Positions 16,546-26,300 of a DNA stretch of 64,000 bases are shown piece by piece. The notes under the pieces are model-generated. The model was not told where the DNA came from. It saw only the letters and a list, made by a program, of their open reading frames with translations, and searched no databases. Positions within the stretch are counted from its first letter, which is position 1. Every line of letters starts with the position of its first letter. Origin of the DNA: Dyadobacter flavalbus (GTDB taxonomy: Bacteria > Bacteroidota > Bacteroidia > Cytophagales > Spirosomataceae); assembly GCF_006149045.1 (NCBI RefSeq), contig NZ_VBSN01000059.1, positions 62,001 to 126,000 of the forward strand. Reading direction: 5' to 3'. The position numbers were made by a program, and so were the translations under genes.

Positions 16546-17949
16546 ATGAAAAAGCAGTTTTTGACGGCAGGCCTTCTTTTGTGCTGCCTGTCTGTAAATG
16601 CACAGAAGCCGTTTTCAAACGGGCGCCTGAAAGTTTCGGAAAATCAGCGTTACCTTGTACATCAGGACGGAAAACCGTTTTTCTGGCTGGGCGATACTGC
16701 GTGGGAGCTTTTTCACCGGCTGGATAAAGAAGAAGCAGATGCCTACCTGAAACGGCGTTCTGAACAGGGGTTTACGGTGGTGCAGGCCGTTGCACTGGCC
16801 GAACTCGACGGATTGAACACGCCGAATGCGCTCGGCGACCGGCCTTTGACAGACAATGATCCTTCCAAACCGAACGAAGCCTATTTCAGGCATGTGGATT
16901 ACATTATAGATAAAGCGGCTGAGTACGGGATTGTTATCGCGCTGCTGCCGACATGGGGCGACAAGCTAAATAAAGATTCCTGGGGGAAAGGTCCGGAAAT
17001 TTTCAATGTAAATAATGCCGCCGCTTACGGAGCGTGGATCGGAAAGCGGTATCAGAACCGCGGGAATGTAGTATGGGTGCTGGGCGGCGACCGTACACCG
17101 CGAAAAGATTCGGACGATGTCAAGGTTTGGAGGCAAATGGCGGAAGGAATCGCCAGCGGAGCCGGCGGCAACAGCCAGGCACTGATGAGTTTCCATCCCC
17201 AGCCGAACGGTGTTCAAATGGGCGGTTCTTCCAACTGGTTTCATCAGGATGAATGGCTGGATTTCAATATGCTGCAGGACGGCCATTGCCGGGACGAAAT
17301 TACGTATGATAAAGTTTCTTTTGTTTACAACCGCAAACCCGTCAAGCCTGTAATTGATTCAGAACCAATCTATGAAGACCATCCGGTATGCTTCAACGCC
17401 GCGGACCTGGGAATTTCCAATGCTTATGATGTAAGAAAATTTGCCTATCTTGATCTTTTTGCAGGCGCTTTCGGGCACACATACGGCTGCCATCCTGTCT
17501 GGCAGATGTTTGATACAGACAAGGAACCTGTAAACGGGCCGCATTTTACGTGGAAAGAGGCGCTGGATTTGCCGGGTGCAAAACAGATGACTTTTGTAAG
17601 AAAGCTGATGGAATCAAGGCCGTTGCTCGACCGGGTTCCCGATCAATCCCTTGTCGTGGAAAACAACCTGGGGCCTGCGGAACGGATACAGGCCACACAC
17701 GGCAAGGATTATGCGTTTGTCTACTCCGCTGCGGGCAGGCCGTTCAGTGTGAATACCGGAAAAATTACAGGAAAAGAATTAAATGCATACTGGTTTGATC
17801 CGAGAACCGGAAAAAGCAGTCTGATCGGGAAATTTCCCAATACAGGGCGTCATCTTTTCAAGCCGCCGACTTCCGGTTACGGAAAAGACTGGATTCTGGT
17901 GCTGGACGATGCATCCAAAGGCTATCAGTTTGAACACAGCGAACCGTAA
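16546..17949 (+). CDS. GH140-like glycoside hydrolase (DUF4038)
   Basis: 467 residues with a signal peptide cut near residue 20 (LSVNAQ/KP), so it should be periplasmic or exported. The N-terminal block (about 24-370) is the DUF4038 TIM barrel: NQRYLVHQDGKPFFWLGDTAWELFHRL, then GFTVVQAVALAELDGLN, and WVLGGDRTP near residue 185. The C-terminal 90 residues match the small beta-sandwich often labelled putative collagen-binding (AYWFDPRTGKSSLIGKFPNTG). Characterised GH140 enzymes release apiose from rhamnogalacturonan II. There is no SusC/SusD pair or other pectinase nearby, so the substrate here is uncertain. Confidence 0.82.
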   Translation: MKKQFLTAGLLLCCLSVNAQKPFSNGRLKVSENQRYLVHQDGKPFFWLGDTAWELFHRLDKEEADAYLKRRSEQGFTVVQAVALAELDGLNTPNALGDRPLTDNDPSKPNEAYFRHVDYIIDKAAEYGIVIALLPTWGDKLNKDSWGKGPEIFNVNNAAAYGAWIGKRYQNRGNVVWVLGGDRTPRKDSDDVKVWRQMAEGIASGAGGNSQALMSFHPQPNGVQMGGSSNWFHQDEWLDFNMLQDGHCRDEITYDKVSFVYNRKPVKPVIDSEPIYEDHPVCFNAADLGISNAYDVRKFAYLDLFAGAFGHTYGCHPVWQMFDTDKEPVNGPHFTWKEALDLPGAKQMTFVRKLMESRPLLDRVPDQSLVVENNLGPAERIQATHGKDYAFVYSAAGRPFSVNTGKITGKELNAYWFDPRTGKSSLIGKFPNTGRHLFKPPTSGYGKDWILVLDDASKGYQFEHSEP

Positions 17950-18327
17950 AACTTCAGAAGGTGAATTATATAGAAGTTGTATTACTTTTTTCAACAATAT
18001 ATTACATAAATAACCTAAATAAATTCTATATTGCGTATATACACTTGCGTTTTTAGTTACGATTCCGGATGAAAAATATTTCTGACCGGATGCACAACCC
18101 TGAAAGTAATTTTACTTCACTATTGAAATAAGCCGGGCACATTAAATTGTGTAAACCAATCTACAAACCAGTGCCTGTTCGGCATGCAGGCTGTGGATTA
18201 AGTGTGGTTTTTCCGGCACCGGAAGATAATTTAGGTATTTAGCAATCTGGCATAATTGTTTTTTACAAATTCTGTCTGAATTTAAAATTCAGTATAAAGC
18301 TGTTTCACTTTCACGAAATATATACAT
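17950..18327. other. Intergenic region, 378 bases
   Basis: AT-rich stretch between the GH140-like gene and the glycosyltransferase. A weak stem (aacttc near 17950, gaagtt near 17973) followed by attactttttt may terminate the upstream gene. No reading frame or exact TAnnTTTG promoter is visible in the rest. Confidence 0.45.
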
Positions 18328-19572
18328 ATGGGTTTTTCAAACATCGCAACCAGTGATCATTTATCTTTAGACGCCCAGTCCAATCTGGAGTCGTTACCAA
18401 AAAACCTGTTGTGCTTTTCGCATCTTCGGTGGGATTTCGTATACCAACGTCCACAACATTTACTTACCCGTTTTTCAGACATCTCAGCGGTCTATTTTCT
18501 GGAAGAGCCGATTTTCGGATCAACGGATATTCCTTATCTGACATTTTCCCAGCGTCTTCCCGACCTTTGGGTTTGTGTTCCGCATCTTTCTCATGGACTG
18601 AGCAAGGAAGAAATAAACCTGCAGCTGAAAGAATTGCTTAAGGTTTTCTTTATCAATAAAAATGCTGAGGAATTCATTTTCTGGTATTACACACCAATGG
18701 CTCTTCAGTTTTCCAGTCATATTACGCCGGGTCTGATGGTTTACGATTGTATGGATGAACTATCTGCATTCAAATTTGCACCGGAAGAACTTAAATCGCT
18801 GGAAAAAGACCTTATCAACAATGCCGATATCGTTTTCACAGGCGGCCATTCCTTGTATGAGCATAAAAAACATCTACATTCCAACATTCACCCGTTTCCA
18901 AGCAGTATAGATAAAAAGCATTTCGGCAAAGCGCGCAAGCAGAAGTCGGAACCGGCTGACCAGGCATGCATTGCAGGTCCTAAAATCGGTTTTTACGGCG
19001 TTATTGATGAGCGGTTTGACATCAACCTGATCCGGGCAGTTGCCGATGCAAGACCTGACTGGAACATTATCCTGATCGGGCCGGTTGTGAAAATTGATCC
19101 GGGCGCACTGCCGAGAAACCCGAATATCCATTATCTCGGTTCAAAATCGTATGACGAACTTCCGCAGTATTTGTCCGGATGGGACGTTGCCATGGTTCCG
19201 TTCATGCTGAATGAATCGACCCGCTTTATCAGCCCGACCAAAACACCGGAATATCTGTGTGCCGGAAAACCGGTGGTTTCCACGGCCATCCGCGATGTGA
19301 TCAATCCTTACGAGAAAAACAAACTGGTTACCATTGCGCATAATGAAGAGGAATTTGTAGCAGCCATCGAAAACTGGCTTGTTCTGGAAGATAAAGTGAA
19401 CTGGCTGACAGAAGTAGACCGGTTCCTGCTGACGAATTCATGGGATCTGACTTGCGCGGATATGGTGGATTATATGACTACAACATTCAAAAACAAGAAA
19501 GTTGTGACAATGCCTAGAAGCAGTGTTTCGAAAGCACAGGGTAACATGCAGAACTTACTTAAAAATTCATAA
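18328..19572 (+). CDS. Glycosyltransferase (GT-B fold)
   Basis: 414 residues, no signal peptide, so cytoplasmic. The N-terminal domain has LLCFSHLRWDFVYQRPQHLLTRFS, a pattern common in Bacteroidota and proteobacterial sugar transferases beside UDP-galactopyranose mutase. The C-terminal nucleotide-sugar domain includes IGFYGVIDERFDINLIRAVADARPDWNIILIGPVV, NIHYLGSKSYDELPQYLSGWDVAMVPF and the donor-site stretch FISPTKTPEYLCAGKPVVSTAIRDV. It probably adds a sugar to an exopolysaccharide or glycolipid. The GH1-like gene 34 bases downstream is probably in the same transcript. Confidence 0.85.
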   Translation: MGFSNIATSDHLSLDAQSNLESLPKNLLCFSHLRWDFVYQRPQHLLTRFSDISAVYFLEEPIFGSTDIPYLTFSQRLPDLWVCVPHLSHGLSKEEINLQLKELLKVFFINKNAEEFIFWYYTPMALQFSSHITPGLMVYDCMDELSAFKFAPEELKSLEKDLINNADIVFTGGHSLYEHKKHLHSNIHPFPSSIDKKHFGKARKQKSEPADQACIAGPKIGFYGVIDERFDINLIRAVADARPDWNIILIGPVVKIDPGALPRNPNIHYLGSKSYDELPQYLSGWDVAMVPFMLNESTRFISPTKTPEYLCAGKPVVSTAIRDVINPYEKNKLVTIAHNEEEFVAAIENWLVLEDKVNWLTEVDRFLLTNSWDLTCADMVDYMTTTFKNKKVVTMPRSSVSKAQGNMQNLLKNS

Positions 19573-19606
19573 ATCAGCCAAAATACTCCTGGAATAAAAG
19601 ACCCTT

Positions 19607-20842
19607 ATGACAATTATAGAAAATCCATTTAAATCATTCTGGATGGGCGGATTTGAGTGTACCGATCAGCTCAATTTTTATGGCAACAGAGTGGATTTAT
19701 TAAATGAAACAGTGCATTTCAAGTTTATTCATGAAGATTATGAATTGTTGAAAACACTGAATATCAATACAGTTCGTGAGGGGATACGATGGAGCAAGGT
19801 GGAATACGAACCATATCAGTACGATTTTTCTGATGTGAAGGAAATGATTCTGGCCGGAAAAACGTGCGGAATCCAGCAAGTTTGGGACATTTGCCACTTT
19901 GGTTATCCGGACGACCTGAGCCCGCTGCATCCGCATTTTACACGCCGGTTTGTAGCGCTTTGTGAAGCATTCGCTGCTTTTTACAACGACGTTGCTCCGG
20001 AACAGACACTGATTGTTACGCCGATCAATGAAGTGAGCTTTATATCCTGGCTCGGCGGCGACGCTGCCGCTACTTCTCCGTATTGCAGGCATAACGGCTG
20101 GGAAGTGAAGTATGGTCTGATGCGTGCATACATTGCAGGGGTAAAAGCGCTGAAAGCTTTTGATCCGAGCATCCGGATCATGACTACGGAACCTTTGATT
20201 AATGTGGTGCCGCCGTTGAACGCAACGCAGGAACAGATAGAAAGAGCGCGGTGGGAACATGAACTGCAATATCAGTCTGTAGATATGCTGTGCGGAAGAA
20301 TTTGTCCCGAGCTGGGCGGCAGTCCCGAATGCATGGATATTCTGGGCTTCAACTTTTATTATGACAATCAGTGGGTTGCCGGTTCGCATCAGGTTCTGGG
20401 CTGGAACGACAAATATCCGGATACGCGTCTGAGATCCTTGTCGGAGCTGATAAAAGAGGCACATTTGCGGTATGACGTTCCGGTGGTACTGACAGAAACC
20501 AGTCATCCGCTGGAAGACAGACCGGTGTGGATCAAAATGGTTGCGGAAGAAACCGGCAAGCTGATTCAGGACGATGTGCCGCTGTGGGGAGTATGCTATT
20601 ACCCGATCATTGACCGTCCGGACTGGGATCATCTTCATCACTGGCACCATTCAGGGATTTGGGATACCGATCCGTCGGGCGATATTTCCGTGAGGATTCT
20701 GCACGAACCTTCTGCAAACGCTTTGCTGAAAGGGCAGATAAAAGTTGAAAAAGTGGTTGAAAATGCAGGCAGCAACAAATTCGTTTATATAAGGAAAAAT
20801 CCGGAAGTTGTTACTGCGGAACAGGAAACCAGTCTGGTATAA
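19607..20842 (+). CDS. GH1-like cytoplasmic glycosidase
   Basis: 411 residues, no signal peptide. It is a TIM-barrel protein of the GH1/GH-A type: NTVREGIRWSKVEYEPYQYDFSDV early in the barrel, the probable acid/base Glu in TPINEVSFISW (about 139-149), and the probable nucleophile Glu in PVVLTETSH (about 300). GH1 proteins usually act on beta-glycosides, but this divergent group is often found beside glycosyltransferases and nucleotide-sugar enzymes. Because it sits directly after a cytoplasmic glycosyltransferase, it may trim or remodel the product of that enzyme rather than digest external sugar. That role is inference. Confidence 0.75.
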   Translation: MTIIENPFKSFWMGGFECTDQLNFYGNRVDLLNETVHFKFIHEDYELLKTLNINTVREGIRWSKVEYEPYQYDFSDVKEMILAGKTCGIQQVWDICHFGYPDDLSPLHPHFTRRFVALCEAFAAFYNDVAPEQTLIVTPINEVSFISWLGGDAAATSPYCRHNGWEVKYGLMRAYIAGVKALKAFDPSIRIMTTEPLINVVPPLNATQEQIERARWEHELQYQSVDMLCGRICPELGGSPECMDILGFNFYYDNQWVAGSHQVLGWNDKYPDTRLRSLSELIKEAHLRYDVPVVLTETSHPLEDRPVWIKMVAEETGKLIQDDVPLWGVCYYPIIDRPDWDHLHHWHHSGIWDTDPSGDISVRILHEPSANALLKGQIKVEKVVENAGSNKFVYIRKNPEVVTAEQETSLV

Positions 20843-20860
20843 ACACCAGGTATAAATCAT

Positions 20861-20913
20861 AAAATGCGATAGGTACTGGCCGGTTTGACCCGGAATGTAT
20901 CCATCGCATTTTT
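20861..20913 (+). terminator. Probable terminator after GT/GH1-like pair
   Basis: Outer arms aaaatgcgat (20861-20870) and atcgcatttt (20903-20912) pair over 10 bp, with a further internal ggtac/gtatcc-type pairing, followed by a T-rich tail. It lies 19 bases after the GH1-like stop. Confidence 0.6.
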
Positions 20914-20936
20914 GTTTTATTTACAACTACCTGTGC

Positions 20937-21317
20937 TCAGGAAGATATTTCGTTGGGGGAAGGCTTTATAAAAAGTGCAAGCCATGCCCTGCGTGCAAGA
21001 CGATAAAAATAAGGCGTCAGAATAATCAGGATCGGTATGATGCTGATCAGAAAATAGTCGATGTATTTTTCAAAAAAATTGACGAAGATCAGAAAGTAAA
21101 TGACCATAAAAGCTACGTAAAAAGAGTAACTCATATACAGTGCGCCCTGATAAAAACCCGGTTCAGGAACAAGGTTTTCGTTGCAATGCGGACAGCGCTT
21201 GTGCATCTTGTCAAAGTTTTTCAGATTGTATGCATTTTTTGTAATAAAAAAATCCCCGATACCGCATCTTGGGCATTTATTGAAAAATACACTGTATAAT
21301 TTGCTATGCCTGGACAT
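20937..21317 (-). CDS. DUF983 zinc-ribbon membrane protein
   Basis: 126 residues. Two zinc-ribbon knuckles, CPRCGIGDFF (15-24) and CPHCNENLVPEPGFYQGALYMSY (42-64), precede two membrane helices (about 65-85 and 88-108). This is the DUF983 layout, found in Alphaproteobacteria and Bacteroidota; its function is not established. The gene is convergent with the GH1-like gene and lies 127 bases from the CheB gene on the same strand. Confidence 0.85.
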   Translation of the reverse strand: MSRHSKLYSVFFNKCPRCGIGDFFITKNAYNLKNFDKMHKRCPHCNENLVPEPGFYQGALYMSYSFYVAFMVIYFLIFVNFFEKYIDYFLISIIPILIILTPYFYRLARRAWLALFIKPSPNEISS

Positions 21318-21444
21318 ATCGCTAATGGTTAATGACTGATGGTGAAACTTTTCCGAAGAAAACAGACTGTTCTTTCAAAGAAGTTCTTAGATATACAAAA
21401 AAGATGTGCCGTTTACACTTGCCCTTCCATCCGGAAGTGAATTT

Positions 21445-22026
21445 TTACCTGAGGTTATTGATAAAATCGGCCATTTCCCGGATATCATGAATGTAATCCG
21501 CAGCATGATTGCTGATTGCATGCTGCGGCATGAAAGGCATTTGCGCGGTTTCGGGATTTTGCACGACCGTTTTTCCACCCATTTTCTTTATTGTTAAAAG
21601 TCCACGGGTACCGTCCTCGTTGGCGCCGGAAAGCAGCATTCCGACCAGTGAAGGACCATAAATCTCGGCAGCGGATTCAAAAGTAACATCAATGCTCGGA
21701 CGACTGAAATTGATTTTTTCGGAATAATCCAGTGAAAAGGTTTCGTTTTTTTCAATCAGCAGATGGTAATCGGCAGGAGCCAGGTAAAATTTTCCGGGAA
21801 GTATCGGGTCCTTGTCCTCAGCTTCCAGCGTATGTGCAAGCGTTTTGGTGGAAAGCAGTTCGGAAAGCGCCGAATCTCCCGAATTGCGGCGGTGAAGTAC
21901 AATGATAACCGCAAAAGTAAAATCAGGCCTTATAGCCGGGAACAGGCTGAACAATACCTGCAGACTTCCGGCCGATCCACCGATCAGCAAAGCTTTGCAT
22001 GCGTTTTTCAAATTATTTTCTTCCAT
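21445..22026 (-). CDS. Stand-alone CheB methylesterase domain
   Basis: 193 residues comprising only the methylesterase domain. The receiver domain that precedes it in chemotactic CheB is missing. The catalytic triad is visible as Ser18 (LLIGGSAG), His45 (IIVLHRRNSG) and Asp138 (SGANEDGT). CheB removes methyl groups from glutamates of chemoreceptors. Here no receptor, CheA or CheW gene is near, and the gene overlaps the end of CheR by 19 bases, so the pair is translationally coupled. Its real substrate is unknown; in this context a sensor kinase or regulator is more likely than a chemoreceptor. Confidence 0.88.
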   Translation of the reverse strand: MEENNLKNACKALLIGGSAGSLQVLFSLFPAIRPDFTFAVIIVLHRRNSGDSALSELLSTKTLAHTLEAEDKDPILPGKFYLAPADYHLLIEKNETFSLDYSEKINFSRPSIDVTFESAAEIYGPSLVGMLLSGANEDGTRGLLTIKKMGGKTVVQNPETAQMPFMPQHAISNHAADYIHDIREMADFINNLR

Positions 22027-22817
22027 ATTTTTTCACGGTTCAGCTGCTTGAATTTGCTCTGTACAGCTGAAAATTTGAGGGTTTCTTTTGTACCGAGTGC
22101 AAGGTAGCCCAACGTTCCGAGACTTTCATCAAACAGCTTCAGTACCCTGTCCTGCAATTCCTTGTCAAAGTAGATCAGCACATTCCTGCAGAGGATCAGA
22201 TCAAATTCATTGAAAGAACTGTCGGAAACCAGGTTGTGTGTGGAAATAATGATTTTTTCAGCCAGCTCCCTGTTGAATTTTGCCTGGCCGTAATTGGCTG
22301 TATAATACATGGAAAAATCGTGAATGCCGCCGGAGGCAATGTAGCTTTCCGAGTATTGCTTCATCTGGTTCAGAGGAAAAATGCCTTTTCTCACCTTTTC
22401 CAGTACGCTGGGGTTCAGGTCAGTAGCATACAAAAGTGATTTCCGCAGCAGGTTTGCTTCTTTCAGCAGAATGGCCATGGAGTAAACTTCTTCACCGGTA
22501 GAACATCCCGCATGCCATATACGGATAAAAGGCTTCGTGCCGAGCACGGGCAGGATATCGTCCCGCAGGGATTTGTAAAAGGAAGGATCACGGAACATTT
22601 CTGTCACATTGACCGTAATTTCCTCCACAAAACGTTTGAAGTAAGTTTCATCCGTCCTGACCTTGTAACGCAGTTCGGCATAGCTCGGGATTTTATCCAG
22701 CGCACAAAGTCTGATAATACGTCTTTTGAGCGATGCCTTGGAGTAGCGCGTGAAATCGTACCCGTAAATATCGAACAAGTCGTTCAGCAAAATAGCTATA
22801 TCTTCATCTTCAATCAT
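22008..22817 (-). CDS. CheR-type protein-glutamate methyltransferase
   Basis: 269 residues. The N-terminal helical domain (about 1-75, DIYGYDFTRYSKASLKRRIIRL) is followed by the SAM-binding domain with IRIWHAGCSTGEEVYSMAILL, LLYATDLNPSVLEKVRKGIF and FDLILCRNVLIYFDKELQ, all typical CheR motifs. It transfers methyl groups from S-adenosylmethionine to glutamate side chains of a partner. The gene begins 9 bases after the receiver gene and overlaps CheB, so all three should be one transcript. The lack of chemotaxis genes suggests a non-chemotactic role. Confidence 0.9.
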   Translation of the reverse strand: MIEDEDIAILLNDLFDIYGYDFTRYSKASLKRRIIRLCALDKIPSYAELRYKVRTDETYFKRFVEEITVNVTEMFRDPSFYKSLRDDILPVLGTKPFIRIWHAGCSTGEEVYSMAILLKEANLLRKSLLYATDLNPSVLEKVRKGIFPLNQMKQYSESYIASGGIHDFSMYYTANYGQAKFNRELAEKIIISTHNLVSDSSFNEFDLILCRNVLIYFDKELQDRVLKLFDESLGTLGYLALGTKETLKFSAVQSKFKQLNREKIWKKII

Positions 22818-22826
22818 TGCGCACAG

Positions 22827-23192
22827 TTATATATCGCCAAGCAGCTGCAGAAGTTTTTCCACATCAATCGGTTTTGAAATATATTCGTTTGCACCGGCCT
22901 GAAGGCATTTTTCACGATCTCCAACCATTGCCTGCGCAGTGACTGCAAAAACAGGCGTGTTTTTTCTGTGTTCCATGCCCTTGATCAAAGGAATGGCTTC
23001 ATAACCATCCATTTCAGGCATCATCATATCAATCAGAACAGCGTCGATTTCTTCATTGGTGCGCAGAAGATCCAGTGCTTCGGGAGCGCCGGTACATGAA
23101 ATGCAGTCGTACGATTTTGCTTTTAAAGTAGCTTTAAGGGCAAAAATATTCCTTGCATCATCGTCAATTATCAGTATTCTTTTTTTACCCAT
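22827..23192 (-). CDS. Single-domain response regulator
   Basis: 121 residues from the ATG at 23192 (MGKKRILIIDDD). The frame is open to 23246, but that extension is not typical. It is a bare receiver: acidic pair in IIDDDARN, phosphorylated Asp in AVLIDMMMPEMDGYEAI, and conserved Lys in NEYISKPIDVEKLL. There is no output domain, so it likely acts as a phosphate shuttle or by protein contact. It closely resembles the third receiver of the hybrid kinase at 23357-26965, suggesting recent duplication. Confidence 0.88.
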   Translation of the reverse strand: MGKKRILIIDDDARNIFALKATLKAKSYDCISCTGAPEALDLLRTNEEIDAVLIDMMMPEMDGYEAIPLIKGMEHRKNTPVFAVTAQAMVGDREKCLQAGANEYISKPIDVEKLLQLLGDI

Positions 23193-23250
23193 AACCGTCA
23201 GCTTCGTTTGCGGAAGTTTTCGTTGTATATATATTGGTTTATGCAATTGG

Positions 23251-23278
23251 CAGCTGTTGGCTGTTAGCTGTTGGCTGT
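23251..23278. repeat. Tandem 14-base duplication
   Basis: The unit (c/t)agctgttggctgt occurs twice without a gap at 23251-23264 and 23265-23278, between the receiver and hybrid kinase genes. A similar ggctgttggc lies upstream of the RNA methyltransferase near 35853. It may be a small intergenic low-complexity element. Confidence 0.6.
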
Positions 23279-23356
23279 CGGCTTTTTGGAATAATGTTCA
23301 TTAAACAAAATAATTCAAACTGTTCATTCTTCCTTTTTTCCGGCAATTGCTTTGGT

Positions 23357-26300
23357 TTAATACTTTTCATAAAGCCATACGCGTAACAGGGAAATCAGCT
23401 GATCGATATCCACCGGTTTGGTAATATAATCAGAAGCGCCGGCATTAATGCATTTTTCCCTGTCGCCCGTCATGGCTTTGGCGGTAACGGCAATAACCGG
23501 CAGGTTGCGCCACTGGAAATTCTCGCGGATGCGTTTGGCCGTTTCATAGCCGTCCATCTGCGGCATCATCATATCCAGCAGTACAACGTCCACATCAGGG
23601 TTTTCTTCCAGTTTCTGCAAAGCCTCTTTTCCGTCCAGCGCGGTAATGACGTTCATTTTGTAATTTTCCAGCGATTTGGTCAGCGAGAAAATATTCCTGA
23701 CATCGTCATCCGCGATCAGTACGGTTTTGTTGCTCAGGATTTCACTAAGGCCGCCCAGCTTTTTCTGCTCACTGGCTTTTTTGGAAGCGTTTTTATTTTC
23801 TTCCACCACATGCAGGAACAGCGAAACCTCATCCAGCATGCGCTGATAGGAGTGGGCCGTCTTGACGATAATGGAATCAGCATATTGTTTTATCCTGAGT
23901 TCTTCCGGCATGGAAAGGCTTTTTCCGGTAAAAATAATAATCGGAATATTTTCCAGCCCGGGATTCTTTTTAGCTTCTTCCAGCGTATCGTAAGCCTTCT
24001 TGTCAGGAATGCCCATATCCAGGATTACACAGTCTACCTGATTGTTTTTCAGTGCCTGCACGCCTTCATTGATGTTGCTTTTCAGTTCGGAGTGGATATT
24101 GAAAGTCCCCAGAAAGTAGGCGAGTGCCTTGGCATGCATGGGATTGTCTTCCACAATGAGCACCTTGCTGGTTTTTCTGCTGATGATGTATTCGATTTTT
24201 TTAAATACTTCCTGCATTTTGTCCAGTGCAACAGGCTTGTCAATAAAATCCACCGCACCTTTCAACAGACTTTCATTTTTCATGCGGTGTGACGACATGA
24301 TGTGGACCGGAATATGACGTGTTTTCGGGTTTTCCTTTAACTTGTCCATTACTTCCCAGCCACTCATAACCGGCAGCTGTATATCCAGCAGAATGCCCAT
24401 TGGCCTGAACTTCTCGGCAAGTAAAAGCCCTTCATCGCCTCTTACCGACACAATACCCTTGTACTTGTGCCTGCGGGTGTATTCAAGCAAGGATTTGGCA
24501 AAAACCGTATCGTCCTCAATGATCAGGATTACCTTGTCATTTTCTTCAATATTGTCCCGGTCGTCCGCGATGGCGGCCGGTATAACAGAACTTCTGAACT
24601 GTGACTGCAGGTCCGGTATTATTCTGGTCTGCGGCTCATCTTTGTGGCTGATCGGGAAAGTGGTTTTTTCGGGTGCAGCTTCTTCCGTTTCATCCCTTCT
24701 TTCGAGCGGAATGCAGACGGTAAAGTCGCTGCCTTCGTTCACGGCGCTTGTAAGGGTAATTTCACCGCCAAGCAGTTTTACAAGTTCGCGGCTGATGGAC
24801 AAGCCCAGTCCGGTGCCGCCATATTTGCGTTTTGTAGAACCGTCTGCCTGCTGGAATGCTTCAAAAATATGCAGTTGTTTTTCGGGTGCAACACCAATTC
24901 CGGAATCAATTACGGAAATGCAGAGAATTCCATGATCTTCTTCCCTGAGCTGCATATTAACTTTGACAAACCCCGCCGAGGTGAATTTAAGTGCATTGGA
25001 AATCAGATTTTTCAGTATCTGTTCCAGACGCATTTTATCTGTTTCGATAACTTGCGGAACTTCGGGCGCAACAGCAATGCTGAATTCAAGTCCTTTCTGC
25101 CGGGCAACCGGAGCAAACAACGCACTCATATCCGAACTGATCTCATGGACCGAAACCTTGGCATATTCCAGGTCCATTTTGCCGGCTTCGATTTTTGAGA
25201 GGTCCAGAATTTCGTCAATCAGCCCGAGCAACCCATTGCCTGACGACTGGATTACGGTTGCATACTCAATCTGTTCTTCGTTCAGGTTTTCCTCATTGTT
25301 TTCGGCCAGCAATCTGCTCAGGAGCAAAATGGAATTCAGCGGCGTACGGAGTTCGTGCGACATATTGGCCAGAAACTCCGATTTGTAGCGGGTTGTGAGT
25401 TCAAGCTCTTCGGCTTTTTTCTGGATTTCGAAATTCTTTTCTTCCAGCAGACCGCTTCTTTCTTCCAGTTCTTCATTGGTTTGCTGAAGTTCTTCCTGCT
25501 GCACGCGGAGTTCTTCTTCGGAAGCCTGCAGTTTCTGCGATTGGGCCTCGAGTTCGGCATTCAGGTTTTCGAGCTCGTTATGCTGCGTCTGAAGTTCTTC
25601 TGCCTGCGTCTGCGTTTCTTCCAGAAAGTTCTGCAGCTTCAGATAGTCCAGTGCCGAATTTACTCCGGTTGCAATGGATTCAAGGTTGTCTTCCAGAAAC
25701 TTCATCACAATCGGTTCAGGCATTTTCAGGAAACCCAGTTCAATGATCCCGATGCATTCGTAAGCATAAGTAAGCGGCAAGATGGCAATGGCAGCAGGCT
25801 TTGAATCTCCGAGCGTGGAAGTCACTTTCAGATAATCATCCGGAATTTGCTGTATAAACAACGGCTTCTTGCTTTCAATCACTTGTCCGGCAAGCCCTTC
25901 GCCTGTTTTCAGGTTTTCAGGTGCGTGCTGAATGGCGTACGAACCGGTGAGTTTATAGTTCCACGTATTTTCCACGATATAGATTGTACCAATCTGTGCA
26001 CCGGCATATTCCGTCATCGTTTTCATAAGGTTGGAAGCCAGTTTTTTAAGTACCCGTTCACCGCGGATTGCATCGCTGATGCTTACGGCGCCTTTCTGAA
26101 GCCAGTTCTGACGGCTGAGGTCATCAAAAGTTACTTTCAGCGATTCCGTCATGGTATTCAGCGCAAAGGAAATCCGGCCGAGTTCGTCCTCATTTTCATC
26201 CAGGCTTTTTGCATCATAATTCCCGGCGGAAACTTCCTGGGTAACTTGTTCGATATGCGCGATCCTTTTTTGCGTTTCCCGGTATTTTTCTTCTTCAACC

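Noticed and set aside
18520..20860. Long antisense frames across the glycosyltransferase and GH1-like genes
   Set aside because: Shadows of the real genes with no conserved motifs of their own.
21445..22817. CheB/CheR as a chemotaxis locus
   Set aside because: No CheA, CheW, chemoreceptor or flagellar gene nearby, and CheB lacks its receiver domain.
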